In this document: in pieces, positions 15,502 through 23,117 of the stretch | Position numbering within the stretch: position 1 is the stretch's first letter | Layout of the letters: each line of letters starts with the position of its first letter | Notes under the pieces: generated by a model | Databases searched by the model: none | What the model saw: only the letters and a program-made list of their open reading frames with translations | What the model was told of the DNA's origin: nothing | Program-made: the position numbers and the translations under genes | IMG/VR virus record: IMGVR_UViG_3300017739_000074 | Span: 1 to 28,503 of that record | Length of the DNA stretch: 28,503 nt | Source: a virus | Reading direction: 5' to 3' (one strand)

Positions 15502-17104
15502 TTTCCAACTCCTTTACCCGTGCCGACAGTTCTTTTACAGCTTCGATAAGAAGAGCGTGAAGCTGATCGTAAGCAACTACGTCGTACTCTGTTTCCTCAT
15601 CTCCTGTCTTCAAGGGAAGGGTGGTTTGACTGACAGCAGAAGGTAACACCTGTGCCACTTCAGTAGACATAACACCAGCAGATGCTCCGCCGTGCTTGTA
15701 GTCAAAGGTGTAACCAGTAAGCTGCTCTACCTTTGCGACTGCATCAGTGACTTGTTCCACGTTTTCCTTGAGTCGTGGATCAGAAGCAACAGTCGTGGAG
15801 AAGGCAACAACGTCGCCCTCAACGTGCAAGTCGCCGTCGCTTTCAAGACGCATGTCATTCGCACCGTTGACGTAGAAGTCCATCTGCGTGTTATTCGTCC
15901 ACGCGATATAGTCTGTGCTGTCAAGGCCAATGTTGCCGCTGGCATACATCGTGCCAGTTACTGCGATACCGCCAGTCCCTTTACCGGACAGACCCAGATC
16001 GATATTAGTGTCACCACCTGTAGCAGCTATAGACGGAGCGTTGCCTGTAGCGGCGTTAGTAACGTCAATCTGATTTACTGCAGACGAAGTAGTTTGGAAG
16101 ATGATTTGCTCATTCCCGTTTTCGTCACCAATAAAGTGTGCATCATCAATCAGAATGTTTTGCGAGTTTGTATCTAAGTTTCCGCCAAGCTGCGGGCTTG
16201 TGTCAGTAACTATGTTGATCGCAGTAAGATCAACTGTTGCAAAACTTAGTGTGCCACTGCCGTTTGTCTGCAAGAACTGGCTTGCACTGCCATCAGCCGT
16301 AGGATGAGACAGCCCGTCAATGACTACTGCACCCGACCCTTTGGGGGTCAGTGTCAAGCCAATGTTGGTATCGTCACCTGTAGCTGAAATAGACGGGGCG
16401 TTACCCGTTGCAGCGTTGGTAATATCGATCTGATTGACTGCAGATGAAGTGGTCTGAAAGATAATCTGCTCGTTGCCATTTTCATCGCCAATGAAATGCG
16501 CGTCGTCGATCAAAATGTTGTGTGAGTTTGTATCTAAGTTGCCAGCCAACTGCGGTGTGCTATCGTTAGACAAGTCAGTGTCAACTGTAGCATATGAAAG
16601 AACACCCGACCCATTAGTCTGCAGAAATTGTCCGTTACTTCCGTTTGATGACGGAAGCTGAAATGTGACGTTGCCACTGTAAGCAGAGTGTGGCGGCGAT
16701 TGAATTGTGACTTTGTGTGCGTTGCTCACTTCGCAGTAAAGATCGATTGCAGGAACTGCGCTCGACCCGGAACGTACTTCAATCTTTGCATCCTTGATAG
16801 TCGTGCCCGCAGAAGAGCCATCGCCACCTGCGTTCATCTGCCCGACTTGGAATGTTCCCGAATCTTGCAACTTGGCAGGAGTAACAGCATCATCTGCCAG
16901 CTTGGCTGTGGTGACGTTTGCGTCAGCTATGCCAGCAGTAGCAATCTGCGGTCCCTCTCCCGTCGTGCCATCGTGCGAGTGCCCAGACGAGCCATTAAAT
17001 GCAGACTGGACAGCATCAAACTCGCCGTCAAGATCGGATGCGTTGATTACGTTTCCGTCTGCGATATTGTTACCAGTATCGTTTCTGGTGTAACCTGTAC
17101 CCAT
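15485..17104 (-). CDS. Tail fibre with C-terminal S74 intramolecular chaperone (539 aa)
   Basis: GGAGGAGA precedes the ATG by 6 nt. The N-terminus (MGTGYTRNDTGNNIADGNVI) is the fibre-attachment type typical of marine phages. The middle is beta-rich with a long internal duplication (residues 182-257 and 302-377) and FLQTNGSG at 160 and 277. The C-terminal ~100 residues are a peptidase S74/ICA chaperone. SDPRLK at 441-446 gives the Ser441-Lys446 dyad that cleaves the chaperone off after trimerisation, followed by the usual YDQLHALLIEAVKEL coiled coil. Cleavage just before Ser441 is expected. It forms the trimeric adsorption fibre and precedes the Gly-rich adhesin, with which it overlaps. Confidence 0.9.
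   Translation of the reverse strand: MGTGYTRNDTGNNIADGNVINASDLDGEFDAVQSAFNGSSGHSHDGTTGEGPQIATAGIADANVTTAKLADDAVTPAKLQDSGTFQVGQMNAGGDGSSAGTTIKDAKIEVRSGSSAVPAIDLYCEVSNAHKVTIQSPPHSAYSGNVTFQLPSSNGSNGQFLQTNGSGVLSYATVDTDLSNDSTPQLAGNLDTNSHNILIDDAHFIGDENGNEQIIFQTTSSAVNQIDITNAATGNAPSISATGDDTNIGLTLTPKGSGAVVIDGLSHPTADGSASQFLQTNGSGTLSFATVDLTAINIVTDTSPQLGGNLDTNSQNILIDDAHFIGDENGNEQIIFQTTSSAVNQIDVTNAATGNAPSIAATGGDTNIDLGLSGKGTGGIAVTGTMYASGNIGLDSTDYIAWTNNTQMDFYVNGANDMRLESDGDLHVEGDVVAFSTTVASDPRLKENVEQVTDAVAKVEQLTGYTFDYKHGGASAGVMSTEVAQVLPSAVSQTTLPLKTGDEETEYDVVAYDQLHALLIEAVKELSARVKELENGSNG
15974..16201 (-). repeat. Internal duplication in tail fibre, copy 2
   Basis: Second copy of a ~76-residue module of the tail fibre (residues 302-377, starting TSPQLGGNLDTNSQNILIDD). 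It lies exactly 120 residues (360 nt) after the first copy. The protein is nearly identical over its core, while the DNA has many third-position changes. Confidence 0.88.
16334..16561 (-). repeat. Internal duplication in tail fibre, copy 1
   Basis: First copy of the module (residues 182-257, starting STPQLAGNLDTNSHNILIDD). It shares the segments AHFIGDENGNEQ and IIFQTTSSAVNQID with copy 2. Confidence 0.88.
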
Positions 17105-17107
17105 TTT

Positions 17108-18631
17108 TTATCTCCTCCCGTAGGTCGCAAATTCCAAAGTTGCAGCGTCTACGGTAAATACTGCATCTGTGGTGGTTCCTGTCGTTTCGTATACGAGAGA
17201 AACCGAAGTTCCGGAACCAACAGTCTGTACATCAAATACAGTGTTCGGCTTACTCCCGAAAGTAGATGTTCCGAATGTACCGGAACCGTATGTAATTACT
17301 GTGCCCGCCTCGTTAGACAGCGTAGTGCCTTCGGGCTGAACAGATTCGGGCTGATCAAAGTCGTACTTCAGTGAGAACTTCAAATCCAGTACGCCGTTAA
17401 CATCCACATACGTCGTGCCTTTGTATATGGTCTTACGCACATTAGGATCACTCAGTGGAACAAACGGAGTGGCAAACGTCGCCACAATGTTAGACCCCGA
17501 AAAAGTGTTCCCCTGTTCCATCTGATATACGAACCCATCACTACCCCCGAAGTAGATTTCTTCTGCGGACCCGCTGTACTCCGACGTTACGCAGAATACT
17601 TTGAACCCTCTAAGTTCGTTAAAGGCCACATTGTCCTGCAACTGTGTGGCGACTATTCCCTTAGAAGCGTCGTTTGTTGACGCCGATCTAAATCCGAAAA
17701 TTCTGTATTGACTCTTCTCTCTAACTACTGTACTAGCAAACGCGGTGCTATTAGATACAAGGTCAAGAATCTCCGCCTGTATAGTCTTCGACACAGCAGC
17801 AAGACTAAAGTCTCCAATCTTGTCAGTGGCAGAAAACAGTCTCAGTCCATCCGGACCCAAGAACATGATATCGCCGCCTATTTCCTGTACAGTGTCTTCA
17901 GCTACCGCGCCTAAGTCGCGGGACACAGGGACCAGTTGGAAGTCTGCTTGGCTAGACCCTGCCAGCCTGTGAATGGTTGTTTCTCCGAATATAATAAGCT
18001 GATCTCTAAAGACAATAAGATCAGTCACAGTATCTGCTACGTTTATTATACCACCACCACTTGCCGGTGTAAAGTCATCATCCTCGTAGGGTGCCGAAAA
18101 AACTACGTTTTCTCCGTTGGCTAAAAAGATGTGGTTCTTAAAATTGACTGCATGTGATGCGCCCGACGTATCCGCTGGAAGGCTAGAAAGCTGCGAAAAG
18201 ACTGATCCAGTGAACCTAAAGGGCTTACCAGTGCCATCGACTGCAAGCAGCTTCTCTGTGCCGTCGAAGTTGTACTTTAAAAAACGTACCCTGCCACTAC
18301 CGCCAAGGGTTATACCTGCGCTGCTGTAGGCGGCGTTGTCACTGATAGATGTCCACCCACTCCCCGTTGACCGAAACAGATCGTTGCCACGGGCTGCGTA
18401 GACGTGGTTGCCGTACTTAATAAGTCCGCGAATATTGTTACTATTGCTGACAGCAGCGGTATCAAACTTGGCGTATCCTTCTACTCTGCGATACCCGCCA
18501 AATACCGACGGCTCGTAATTAACCAGTACACGTGCTGATCCCGGAGCCTGTATACCCTGCTGATAGGGTGACAGGTTACTGATTAGACCTCCCTTAAACT
18601 CAAAGGGGTATGTCTGCCAACGATCTGGCAT
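17108..18631 (-). CDS. Tail hub/nozzle protein, P22 gp10-like (stabilisation protein)
   Basis: The 507-aa protein begins MPDRWQTYPFEFKGGLISNL. It has a repeating beta-sheet pattern with blade-like segments such as IRGLIKYGNHVYAARGNDLF, NHIFLANGENVVFSAPYEDD, DLIVFRDQLIIFGETTIHRL and GDIMFLGPDGLRLFSATD. This fits a beta-propeller-like tail hub as in the podovirus gp10/gp12 class that closes the tail below the adaptor ring. Length is close to P22 gp10 (about 470 aa). The gene starts inside the stop of the adaptor gene (TAATG), the order found in P22- and T7-like phages. The assignment combines fold pattern, size and synteny. Confidence 0.75.
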   Translation of the reverse strand: MPDRWQTYPFEFKGGLISNLSPYQQGIQAPGSARVLVNYEPSVFGGYRRVEGYAKFDTAAVSNSNNIRGLIKYGNHVYAARGNDLFRSTGSGWTSISDNAAYSSAGITLGGSGRVRFLKYNFDGTEKLLAVDGTGKPFRFTGSVFSQLSSLPADTSGASHAVNFKNHIFLANGENVVFSAPYEDDDFTPASGGGIINVADTVTDLIVFRDQLIIFGETTIHRLAGSSQADFQLVPVSRDLGAVAEDTVQEIGGDIMFLGPDGLRLFSATDKIGDFSLAAVSKTIQAEILDLVSNSTAFASTVVREKSQYRIFGFRSASTNDASKGIVATQLQDNVAFNELRGFKVFCVTSEYSGSAEEIYFGGSDGFVYQMEQGNTFSGSNIVATFATPFVPLSDPNVRKTIYKGTTYVDVNGVLDLKFSLKYDFDQPESVQPEGTTLSNEAGTVITYGSGTFGTSTFGSKPNTVFDVQTVGSGTSVSLVYETTGTTTDAVFTVDAATLEFATYGRR

Positions 18632-19311
18632 TACACCGCCCGTGCGTAGATGTTTTCATTTACGAGTAGCGTACGCATTTGTTTTACTCCGTCGTCAAAC
18701 TTCCTAAGTGAAAGCTGCGCCGATTCTAAGTTGTCTCTGAACATGTAGGCGTGATACATGGCCCCGTCCACGATAACGTGTTTAAACCTGAAAGGAATAG
18801 TGGGAACATCATCGTGTAAAGATAAGTCTGCAGGAAACATAAAAAATTCGTACTCAATGGTATATGCCTTATCCGGCATGGGTGCGACTATTATATCTCC
18901 ATCCTGAGATCGTACGACAAACTCCGGAACAGTACCTTTAGTGGCATCGGTCTCAAACTCTTGGTCGATAAACTTTGACAGGTATTCTGAGTAACTAAGT
19001 ACACCCAGCTTACGGCCTTCTCCTAGAGACAATGATTCGTTACGTTGAATCCTGACAGTATCCAAGTCTGCGTACTTTGCTTCATCAGGCAGAGGATATC
19101 TCATCTGACCCGCAGTAAGAGTAAGTTCGTCTGTGTTGTGATTGAACTGCCAGTTGAAGTGCTTCTGATTAACGTCACGAACTGCAGCGTTGATGCTGTC
19201 TTTGATCTGAGAATAGAATCCCGTCGATGTTGCAAAAGTAGTAGATGAAAGTTCTGTCTCGTTCAACCGACGACACACCTCGTTGACCAATGCTAAGTAA
19301 TCGTAAGCCAT
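18631..19311 (-). CDS. Head-tail adaptor (gp4/gp11-type tail tube protein)
   Basis: The 226-aa protein starts MAYDYLALVNEVCRRLNETE. An N-terminal helical part has SQIKDSINAAVRDVNQKHFN (about residues 31-50). A beta segment follows with LTLTAGQMRYPLPDEAKYAD and a segment SYSEYLSKF near residue 107. The latter part has FRFKHVIVDGAMYHAYMFRD and RKFDDGVKQMRTLL helices. This organisation, with helices docking under the portal plus a tail-facing beta domain, is typical of podovirus adaptor proteins (T7 gp11, P22 gp4 class; about 170-230 aa). It sits directly before the hub gene, as expected. Assignment from pattern and synteny; confidence in a connector role is good. Confidence 0.75.
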   Translation of the reverse strand: MAYDYLALVNEVCRRLNETELSSTTFATSTGFYSQIKDSINAAVRDVNQKHFNWQFNHNTDELTLTAGQMRYPLPDEAKYADLDTVRIQRNESLSLGEGRKLGVLSYSEYLSKFIDQEFETDATKGTVPEFVVRSQDGDIIVAPMPDKAYTIEYEFFMFPADLSLHDDVPTIPFRFKHVIVDGAMYHAYMFRDNLESAQLSLRKFDDGVKQMRTLLVNENIYARAV

Positions 19312-19631
19312 TATCTACTCTCTATAACCCGCAGTCGAATCTCTTGTTCTAACTGCGTTTGATCGCTGGCCGTGACGGCGCATGTGATTTTGTAGGTAGT
19401 GAAAGCAGTACCACTACCTAACACGATAGTGGCAACTGTGGTGGTGTTTGTAGCACTTACGCGCTGCAGTCCGTTGACTATTTCCGCATCAGTCCACGTC
19501 TCTAGGTTACCATCGGCATCGCGCACTTTCCAAGTGACACTAGATATGGTGTTCAGTCCCAGTGCGTTCTCCCAATCAACAGAATAGTCTAACTGTTCGT
19601 CCGGGTCTTTATCGGGCCATTTCAAAGCCAT
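19311..19631 (-). CDS. Small Ig-like beta virion protein (106 aa)
   Basis: The start is MALKWPDKDPDEQLDYSVDW, a Trp/Asp-rich opening seen in small marine phage virion proteins just before the adaptor gene. The rest is an alternating beta pattern (NTISSVTWKVRDADG, TTTVATIVLGSG, TTYKITCAVTASD, EIRLRVIES) consistent with a single immunoglobulin-like fold. Such domains decorate capsids or tails. Both ends overlap neighbours by 1 nt at stop-start junctions (19631 and 19311), so it is translationally coupled to the repeat protein before it and the adaptor after it. No catalytic function is expected. The precise location in the virion is unknown. Confidence 0.65.
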   Translation of the reverse strand: MALKWPDKDPDEQLDYSVDWENALGLNTISSVTWKVRDADGNLETWTDAEIVNGLQRVSATNTTTVATIVLGSGTAFTTYKITCAVTASDQTQLEQEIRLRVIESR

Positions 19632-20503
19632 TACGCAGCCTTCCTTCTTTGTGCAGCCTTCTCGCTTGGGATTATCTTCAAGGTGCGCTGCCTACTGTAG
19701 TTCGCTGCAACAAATGCAGTTACCACGCCGCTAGTCGTGATTGTCCCAAGAGAAGCAGTGCTTGGCGCACTAGCTAATTTTTCGACAACATGAACTACGA
19801 ATGCGCCACCGACACTAGCTGTAGCGAACACACTTGGAATTGGGTTTTCAGCAAGGTCTTCAGTTATTTGTGGCTCAACAGTGCCTATCTGACCTGTAGC
19901 AGCTACACTACCAAGATCAAAGTATGTGATAACAAAGCCAACAACTGCAGATACTGCGCCTGTGCCCTGTACCCCGTCTATAATGAACGGTACGGTTATT
20001 ACAGAACCAACGCCGCCAGTTGCAGATACGCCAGTTACATTGTTACCAGTACCGACACTGACTGATCCGACTCCGCCGGTAGCCACCAGTGAAGGCATCT
20101 GAAGCTGTGACGTGACTTGACCGTATATAGCCGTGCCGTAAACACCCGTACCGTATAGGGCATCGTTGATACCGAAGAATGCCGTAGCGGATATGTCACC
20201 GATAGAGCCTGTTGCGGATACACCAGTTAGTTGTTTTCCTGCTGACACATTTAGTGAGCCTAGCGCTGTCGTTCCCGCGACAGACCCCAGTGCCTCTACT
20301 GTATCATTGGCAAAAGTCGCAGCCCCAATAGCACCCGTCGCGCTAACACTTCCGATAGTAACTGTAATTACTGCATCAGCAGCAGTTACAGCACCCGTGG
20401 CACTAACGCCTGTAGGAATTACGATGGGTGTGGTGCGACCATACGAGGCCGAACCATACGCACCGGAACCATAGATAGCGTCGTTAGTGCCGAAAAAGGA
20501 CAT
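19631..20503 (-). CDS. Repeat-rich virion protein with VSATG repeats (290 aa)
   Basis: The protein is built of short repeats of the type (G/S)V(S/A)ATG(A/G/S/Q)(V/I)G, at roughly residues 32, 52, 94, 139, 158, 200 and, degenerately, 178, 225 and 247. A longer motif occurs twice: FFGTNDAIYGSGAYGSASYG (3-22) and FFGINDALYGTGVYGTAIYG (109-128). The composition is almost free of charged residues until a basic tail (SEKAAQRRKAA). This looks like an extended beta-solenoid or fibrous virion protein. AGGGATAGG precedes the ATG. It sits among small beta proteins upstream of the adaptor, so a tail or capsid-surface location is likely. No family name is recognised. Confidence 0.68.
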   Translation of the reverse strand: MSFFGTNDAIYGSGAYGSASYGRTTPIVIPTGVSATGAVTAADAVITVTIGSVSATGAIGAATFANDTVEALGSVAGTTALGSLNVSAGKQLTGVSATGSIGDISATAFFGINDALYGTGVYGTAIYGQVTSQLQMPSLVATGGVGSVSVGTGNNVTGVSATGGVGSVITVPFIIDGVQGTGAVSAVVGFVITYFDLGSVAATGQIGTVEPQITEDLAENPIPSVFATASVGGAFVVHVVEKLASAPSTASLGTITTSGVVTAFVAANYSRQRTLKIIPSEKAAQRRKAA

Positions 20504-20513
20504 AGCCTATCCC

Positions 20514-20951
20514 TTACGCAATGCGGACAACGGCGTTAGATGCGTCAGCAGTAGGGAATTGAATTGTTAGATCACCTGCAGTCGCCTGTACGTTGCCACC
20601 AAAATCAATCACACAGATTGCTTTGTTAGACGCAGATGAATTGTAGATGATGCAGCCAGCAGCAGTGGTTGTTACATTACTAAATACTTCGTCAGTAAAG
20701 TCCAAGAACGCTGTAGTGCCGCTAGTAGCGATAGCAGCGCCGTCAAGGTTCTGTCCGCCAGCGCTGTAGTTGGTGCCGCTAGCTTCGTCAGAATTACCAG
20801 TCACGTCAGAGTAATTAGTAGTTGCAGCACCGTATGTGCCACTCATTCCGTTTTTAATAAGAGCCAGCTTAATTGTGTGTGTGTCGAGATCGTGTACGCC
20901 GCCCAAAAGTTCGCCCTTAAACGAAGTACACATTGCAGTTGTGATTGCCAT
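20514..20951 (-). CDS. Conserved virion-associated beta protein (145 aa)
   Basis: AGGGAGA precedes the ATG. The protein starts MAITTAMCTSFKGELLGGVH, followed by DTHTIKLALIKN, NYSAGGQNLDGAAI, a TTAFLDFTDEVFSN segment and a CIIYNSSASNKAICVIDFGG strand pair. It ends TIQFPTADASNAVVRIA. This FKxELLxGxH...ALY/ALIKN...GTGYSAGG...FPTADASNAIIRI layout is widespread in phage structural clusters (cyanophage and marine phage genomes), where it is annotated as hypothetical or structural. It is beta-rich, soluble and probably a virion surface component. Recognition is from memory of the family pattern. Confidence 0.72.
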   Translation of the reverse strand: MAITTAMCTSFKGELLGGVHDLDTHTIKLALIKNGMSGTYGAATTNYSDVTGNSDEASGTNYSAGGQNLDGAAIATSGTTAFLDFTDEVFSNVTTTAAGCIIYNSSASNKAICVIDFGGNVQATAGDLTIQFPTADASNAVVRIA

Positions 20952-20974
20952 TTGGATTCTCCCTATTAGGCAGT

Positions 20975-21328
20975 TTAACGATTAGGATCGTAGTATTCTT
21001 CTACGGATATCGTTGTTAGTAGCGTGTTTGCGGTAGTAGCCGTTACGTAAACGATATTCCCCGCTTGAAGATACAGAGGTGCATTGTCGTTAATTAACGC
21101 CTCTGAAGAGTTGGCCGCGATTGCACGGGCCTCAAAAATATTTGTAGTCGTTGATCCGTCATTCCATTGCACAAGAATATTACGTGCTGACGAGTCTGAA
21201 TTACCTACGATAAGTGCCCGGACAATCGAAGTGTGATTTGCCGGGACAGTATAGAGTGTAACTTGACCTGTGCCAGTAAGGTCGGATGCTTTTGTTACTA
21301 GCTTAGAAGCTGTATTTGTAATCGGCAT
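20975..21328 (-). CDS. Small beta-rich virion protein (117 aa)
   Basis: The ATG overlaps the previous stop (TGATG) and no strong ribosome binding site is visible, so translation is probably coupled. The sequence has alternating beta strands (GQVTLYTVPANHTSIVRALI, ARNILVQWNDGS, LYLQAGNIVYVTATTAN) and ends SVEEYYDPNR. The pattern of a TVPAN(H)TxxVxxLxVxN segment followed by an LxAGDxxxV-like segment is common in small phage and gene-transfer-agent-like virion proteins. A capsid or tail decoration role is inferred. No membrane segment or catalytic residues are visible. Confidence 0.65.
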   Translation of the reverse strand: MPITNTASKLVTKASDLTGTGQVTLYTVPANHTSIVRALIVGNSDSSARNILVQWNDGSTTTNIFEARAIAANSSEALINDNAPLYLQAGNIVYVTATTANTLLTTISVEEYYDPNR

Positions 21329-21588
21329 CAGCGTGTCTTTCGATATGCGCGAGTCTTCTTCGCTATCTTCTTGGGCTGCTTGGCCACTTGCTTACCGGCG
21401 CGAGTAGCTTTCCGCTTGGCTTTCGTGGTGGCTGCGTACTCCGCCGACGATAGTGCCTTAATGGCACGAGACGGTAGATACCGCTCCCCGGTTGCTTTCG
21501 GACCTTGGGTGGACGGTTTGCCACTTTTAGTCCTCCACTTTTGCTTAGTCCACGCTTTCAAAGAGCGTTGGCTCTTCTTCAGTGCCAT
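21328..21588 (-). CDS. Basic small phage protein (86 aa), DUF5872-like pattern
   Basis: Two adjacent ATGs occur; the second (21588) lies 7 nt after GGAG and gives MALKKSQRSLKAWTKQKWRT. The protein is about one third Lys/Arg. Conserved landmarks are SLKAWTKQKWRTKSGK, ATGERYLPSRAIK, SSAEYAATTKAK and a QPKKIAKKT tail. I recall this pattern as a widespread phage small-protein family (DUF5872-like), of unknown function, present in many marine phages. A nucleic-acid-binding role is plausible from charge alone. It overlaps the upstream gene by 44 nt in another frame. Start choice is based on spacing. Confidence 0.75.
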   Translation of the reverse strand: MALKKSQRSLKAWTKQKWRTKSGKPSTQGPKATGERYLPSRAIKALSSAEYAATTKAKRKATRAGKQVAKQPKKIAKKTRAYRKTR

Positions 21589-21796
21589 CATTCATCTCCA
21601 TTGTTAGCGTAGCCAGTGCGGCTAATTTATCTTGGGCGTCTCCCCACTTTTTAAGCGCTGTATCCATCTCTTCCAGCAGACCCGGATGTTCACCCACGCC
21701 AACAGCATTTTTAAGGTAAATTGCGAATACAAACTCTGCATCAGCCATCTCCGCTGTATATTTATGTTTTAGTGCTTCGATAGCAAGCTTCTGCAT
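21545..21796 (-). CDS. Small acidic helical protein (83 aa), first gene after an internal promoter
   Basis: AGAGGGATGTAAG precedes the ATG. The protein is largely helical (MQKLAIEALKHKYTAEMADA; EEMDTALKKWGDAQDKLAAL) with an acidic end (NDGTEEEPTLFESVD). KYxAEMADAEFxxxxYL...GVGEHP is a recurrent pattern among small phage proteins in structural clusters. The function is unknown. It is the first gene downstream of the extended -10 promoter candidate at 21819-21847 and is separated from the preceding gene by a 58-nt gap, unusual in this tightly packed region. Its last 44 nt also encode the N-terminus of the basic 86-aa protein. Confidence 0.7.
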   Translation of the reverse strand: MQKLAIEALKHKYTAEMADAEFVFAIYLKNAVGVGEHPGLLEEMDTALKKWGDAQDKLAALATLTMEMNDGTEEEPTLFESVD

Positions 21797-21818
21797 CTTA
21801 CATCCCTCTAAATACTTT

Positions 21819-21847
21819 ATTTTATCACAAATACACTAACTATGCAA
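21819..21847 (-). promoter_or_regulatory. Sigma70-type promoter with extended -10
   Basis: On the minus strand TTGCAT (21847-21842) and TAAAAT (21824-21819) are separated by exactly 17 nt, and TGA directly precedes the -10 (TGn extended -10). It lies in a 58-nt gap, one of the few gaps in the operon, and points at the small helical protein and the tail genes. Confidence 0.6.
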
Positions 21848-21854
21848 GCAAAAT

Positions 21855-22565
21855 CTACTTCTTCTGTGACTTGCGGATTGCTTCAAAGGTATCCTGTATG
21901 CTGGGCGGACGTTTGGAGTTAGGCATGTACTTGCACTGAAACTCTCTAGGGAACCATTCATTCTTGTCTAAAAACAGTGTGTCTACTGTATTTCGTGGAC
22001 CGTGATAGACGCACACACGCTTGTCATCTATGATAGTACACGCTTTCAGACGACAAATCACATGGCTAGGCTGGCTTGGCAAAGACCCCGCGTTCGCAAC
22101 TTGTCCCTTCATAAATACAACGAAGGCGTAAAGGGCGGCAGCACCAGCAGTAACTAACATTATCCACGCTACAATCTCTACAAACTTCTGTCTTCGTTCG
22201 CGTTGTTTGTAAAGTGTTTCCTTACGCTGTTTACGAATTTGAACCTCTGTTGCTACAAGTGCGTCCCACTTCGACTTGCCCATCGTCAAAGAAATCCATT
22301 GTTGCAGTTCGTATCGTTGCTGTTTTGCTTTTTCTTTGTTTGCGAAAGCAGTAAGAGCCTGCTGTTCCACGCTCTGTCCGGCAAACAACTTCTTAAATAT
22401 CGGGGGGTTTTTAGCCTCTCGCTCTGCTTGATCTAGGTCGGACATAGCCCCCATCCAACGAGACAGATCACCAGCCATCTGTTCGATATCACGGCCTACA
22501 GCAAAACCCTTTTTGATTGCTGTAAAAGCTGCCGAAGCAGTTGCCATTGCGGAGATGGGGTCCAT
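21855..22565 (-). CDS. Single-TM protein with Cys-containing outer domain (236 aa)
   Basis: ATG 22565 overlaps the previous TGA (TGATG) with AAGGTG upstream. The N-terminal ~125 residues are helical and charged (MDPISAMATASAAFTAIKKG, then ENPPIFKKLF-like and KEKAKQQRYELQQWISLTMG). One membrane segment follows (about 130-152, IVAWIMLVTAGAAALYAFVV). The C-terminal ~80 residues hold four Cys (CRLKACTIID, VCVYHG, FQCKYM) and are probably periplasmic. The MDPIS..A....A...IK.....GR.I start and ENPP motif recur in marine phage proteins close to lysis genes. A spanin- or holin-like role, or a membrane role during ejection, is possible but unproven. Confidence 0.72.
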   Translation of the reverse strand: MDPISAMATASAAFTAIKKGFAVGRDIEQMAGDLSRWMGAMSDLDQAEREAKNPPIFKKLFAGQSVEQQALTAFANKEKAKQQRYELQQWISLTMGKSKWDALVATEVQIRKQRKETLYKQRERRQKFVEIVAWIMLVTAGAAALYAFVVFMKGQVANAGSLPSQPSHVICRLKACTIIDDKRVCVYHGPRNTVDTLFLDKNEWFPREFQCKYMPNSKRPPSIQDTFEAIRKSQKK

Positions 22566-22753
22566 CAATACACCTTTGTATCTTTGTCAATCAGTTTAGG
22601 TAAACAGTAGGAAGTTATTTTTTCTCCCTGCTTGTGTAGAGTTTGTGCGTACCACACGCAGTCATTAAGGTCAGCGAAGTAAAGATCGTTACTGACTAAT
22701 CGCTTGTCTTCTCCCGTGCCTAAGAAAACAAACAGGAGAAAGACGTGTTTCAT
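22565..22753 (-). CDS. Small exported two-Cys protein (62 aa)
   Basis: AAGGA lies about 6 nt before the ATG. The start MKHVFLLFVFLGTGEDKRLV is a very short hydrophobic signal-like segment. The rest has the pattern LYFADLNDCVWYAQTLHKQG then SYCLPKLIDKDTKVY, with two Cys that could pair in the periplasm. This F.D..DC...AQ.L......YC.P layout recurs in tiny phage proteins encoded near membrane or lysis genes. It resembles in design, not in sequence, the exported 67-aa protein at 1290-1493. The stop is coupled to the next gene. Function unknown. Confidence 0.68.
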   Translation of the reverse strand: MKHVFLLFVFLGTGEDKRLVSNDLYFADLNDCVWYAQTLHKQGEKITSYCLPKLIDKDTKVY

Positions 22754-22754
22754 T

Positions 22755-23117
22755 TTAGTCCTTGTATCCGCCGCCCTTGCGTTTGTACTCAGCCGCCATC
22801 ATTTGCGCTTTTCTCGCACTCCATTGTCCCGGACGCCCGCCTTTTCCGCCAGCCTTGATACGATTAAATATGCGCTTTCTCATTCCGGGCTTAGTGTAGT
22901 TGCCAGCTTCATTAACTCGACTTTTGCCCTTCGCTTTAGACTTCGACGATTTGCTAGCTTTTCTAACCCGGCCACCCTTCTTGAGTTCTTGTGTTTCCTC
23001 GACGCCTTTAATCTTTCCGGCGTTAGCTGTTGCGTAAAAGACTTGCTCACCCTTGTTGCCCCCGTAAGTACGTTGCATATTGTTCATAATCTTACGTCCT
23101 TTTTCTGTCAGAGGCAT
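22755..23117 (-). CDS. Basic two-module small protein (120 aa)
   Basis: I chose ATG 23117 with GGGAGAG upstream rather than longer in-frame starts, because MPLTEKGRKIMNNMQRTYGG is the usual beginning of this kind of phage protein. Residues 1-40 form module one (ending GKIKGVE). A Lys/Ser/Arg low-complexity linker (46-68) follows. Module two (69-120) has NYTKPGMRKRIFNRIKAGGK, PGQWSARKAQMMAAEYK and a GGGYKD end. Each module recurs as a separate small protein in other phages, so this appears to be a fusion. It is very basic overall; nucleic-acid binding is plausible but no function is known. It overlaps the upstream 57-aa gene by 26 nt. Confidence 0.74.
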   Translation of the reverse strand: MPLTEKGRKIMNNMQRTYGGNKGEQVFYATANAGKIKGVEETQELKKGGRVRKASKSSKSKAKGKSRVNEAGNYTKPGMRKRIFNRIKAGGKGGRPGQWSARKAQMMAAEYKRKGGGYKD

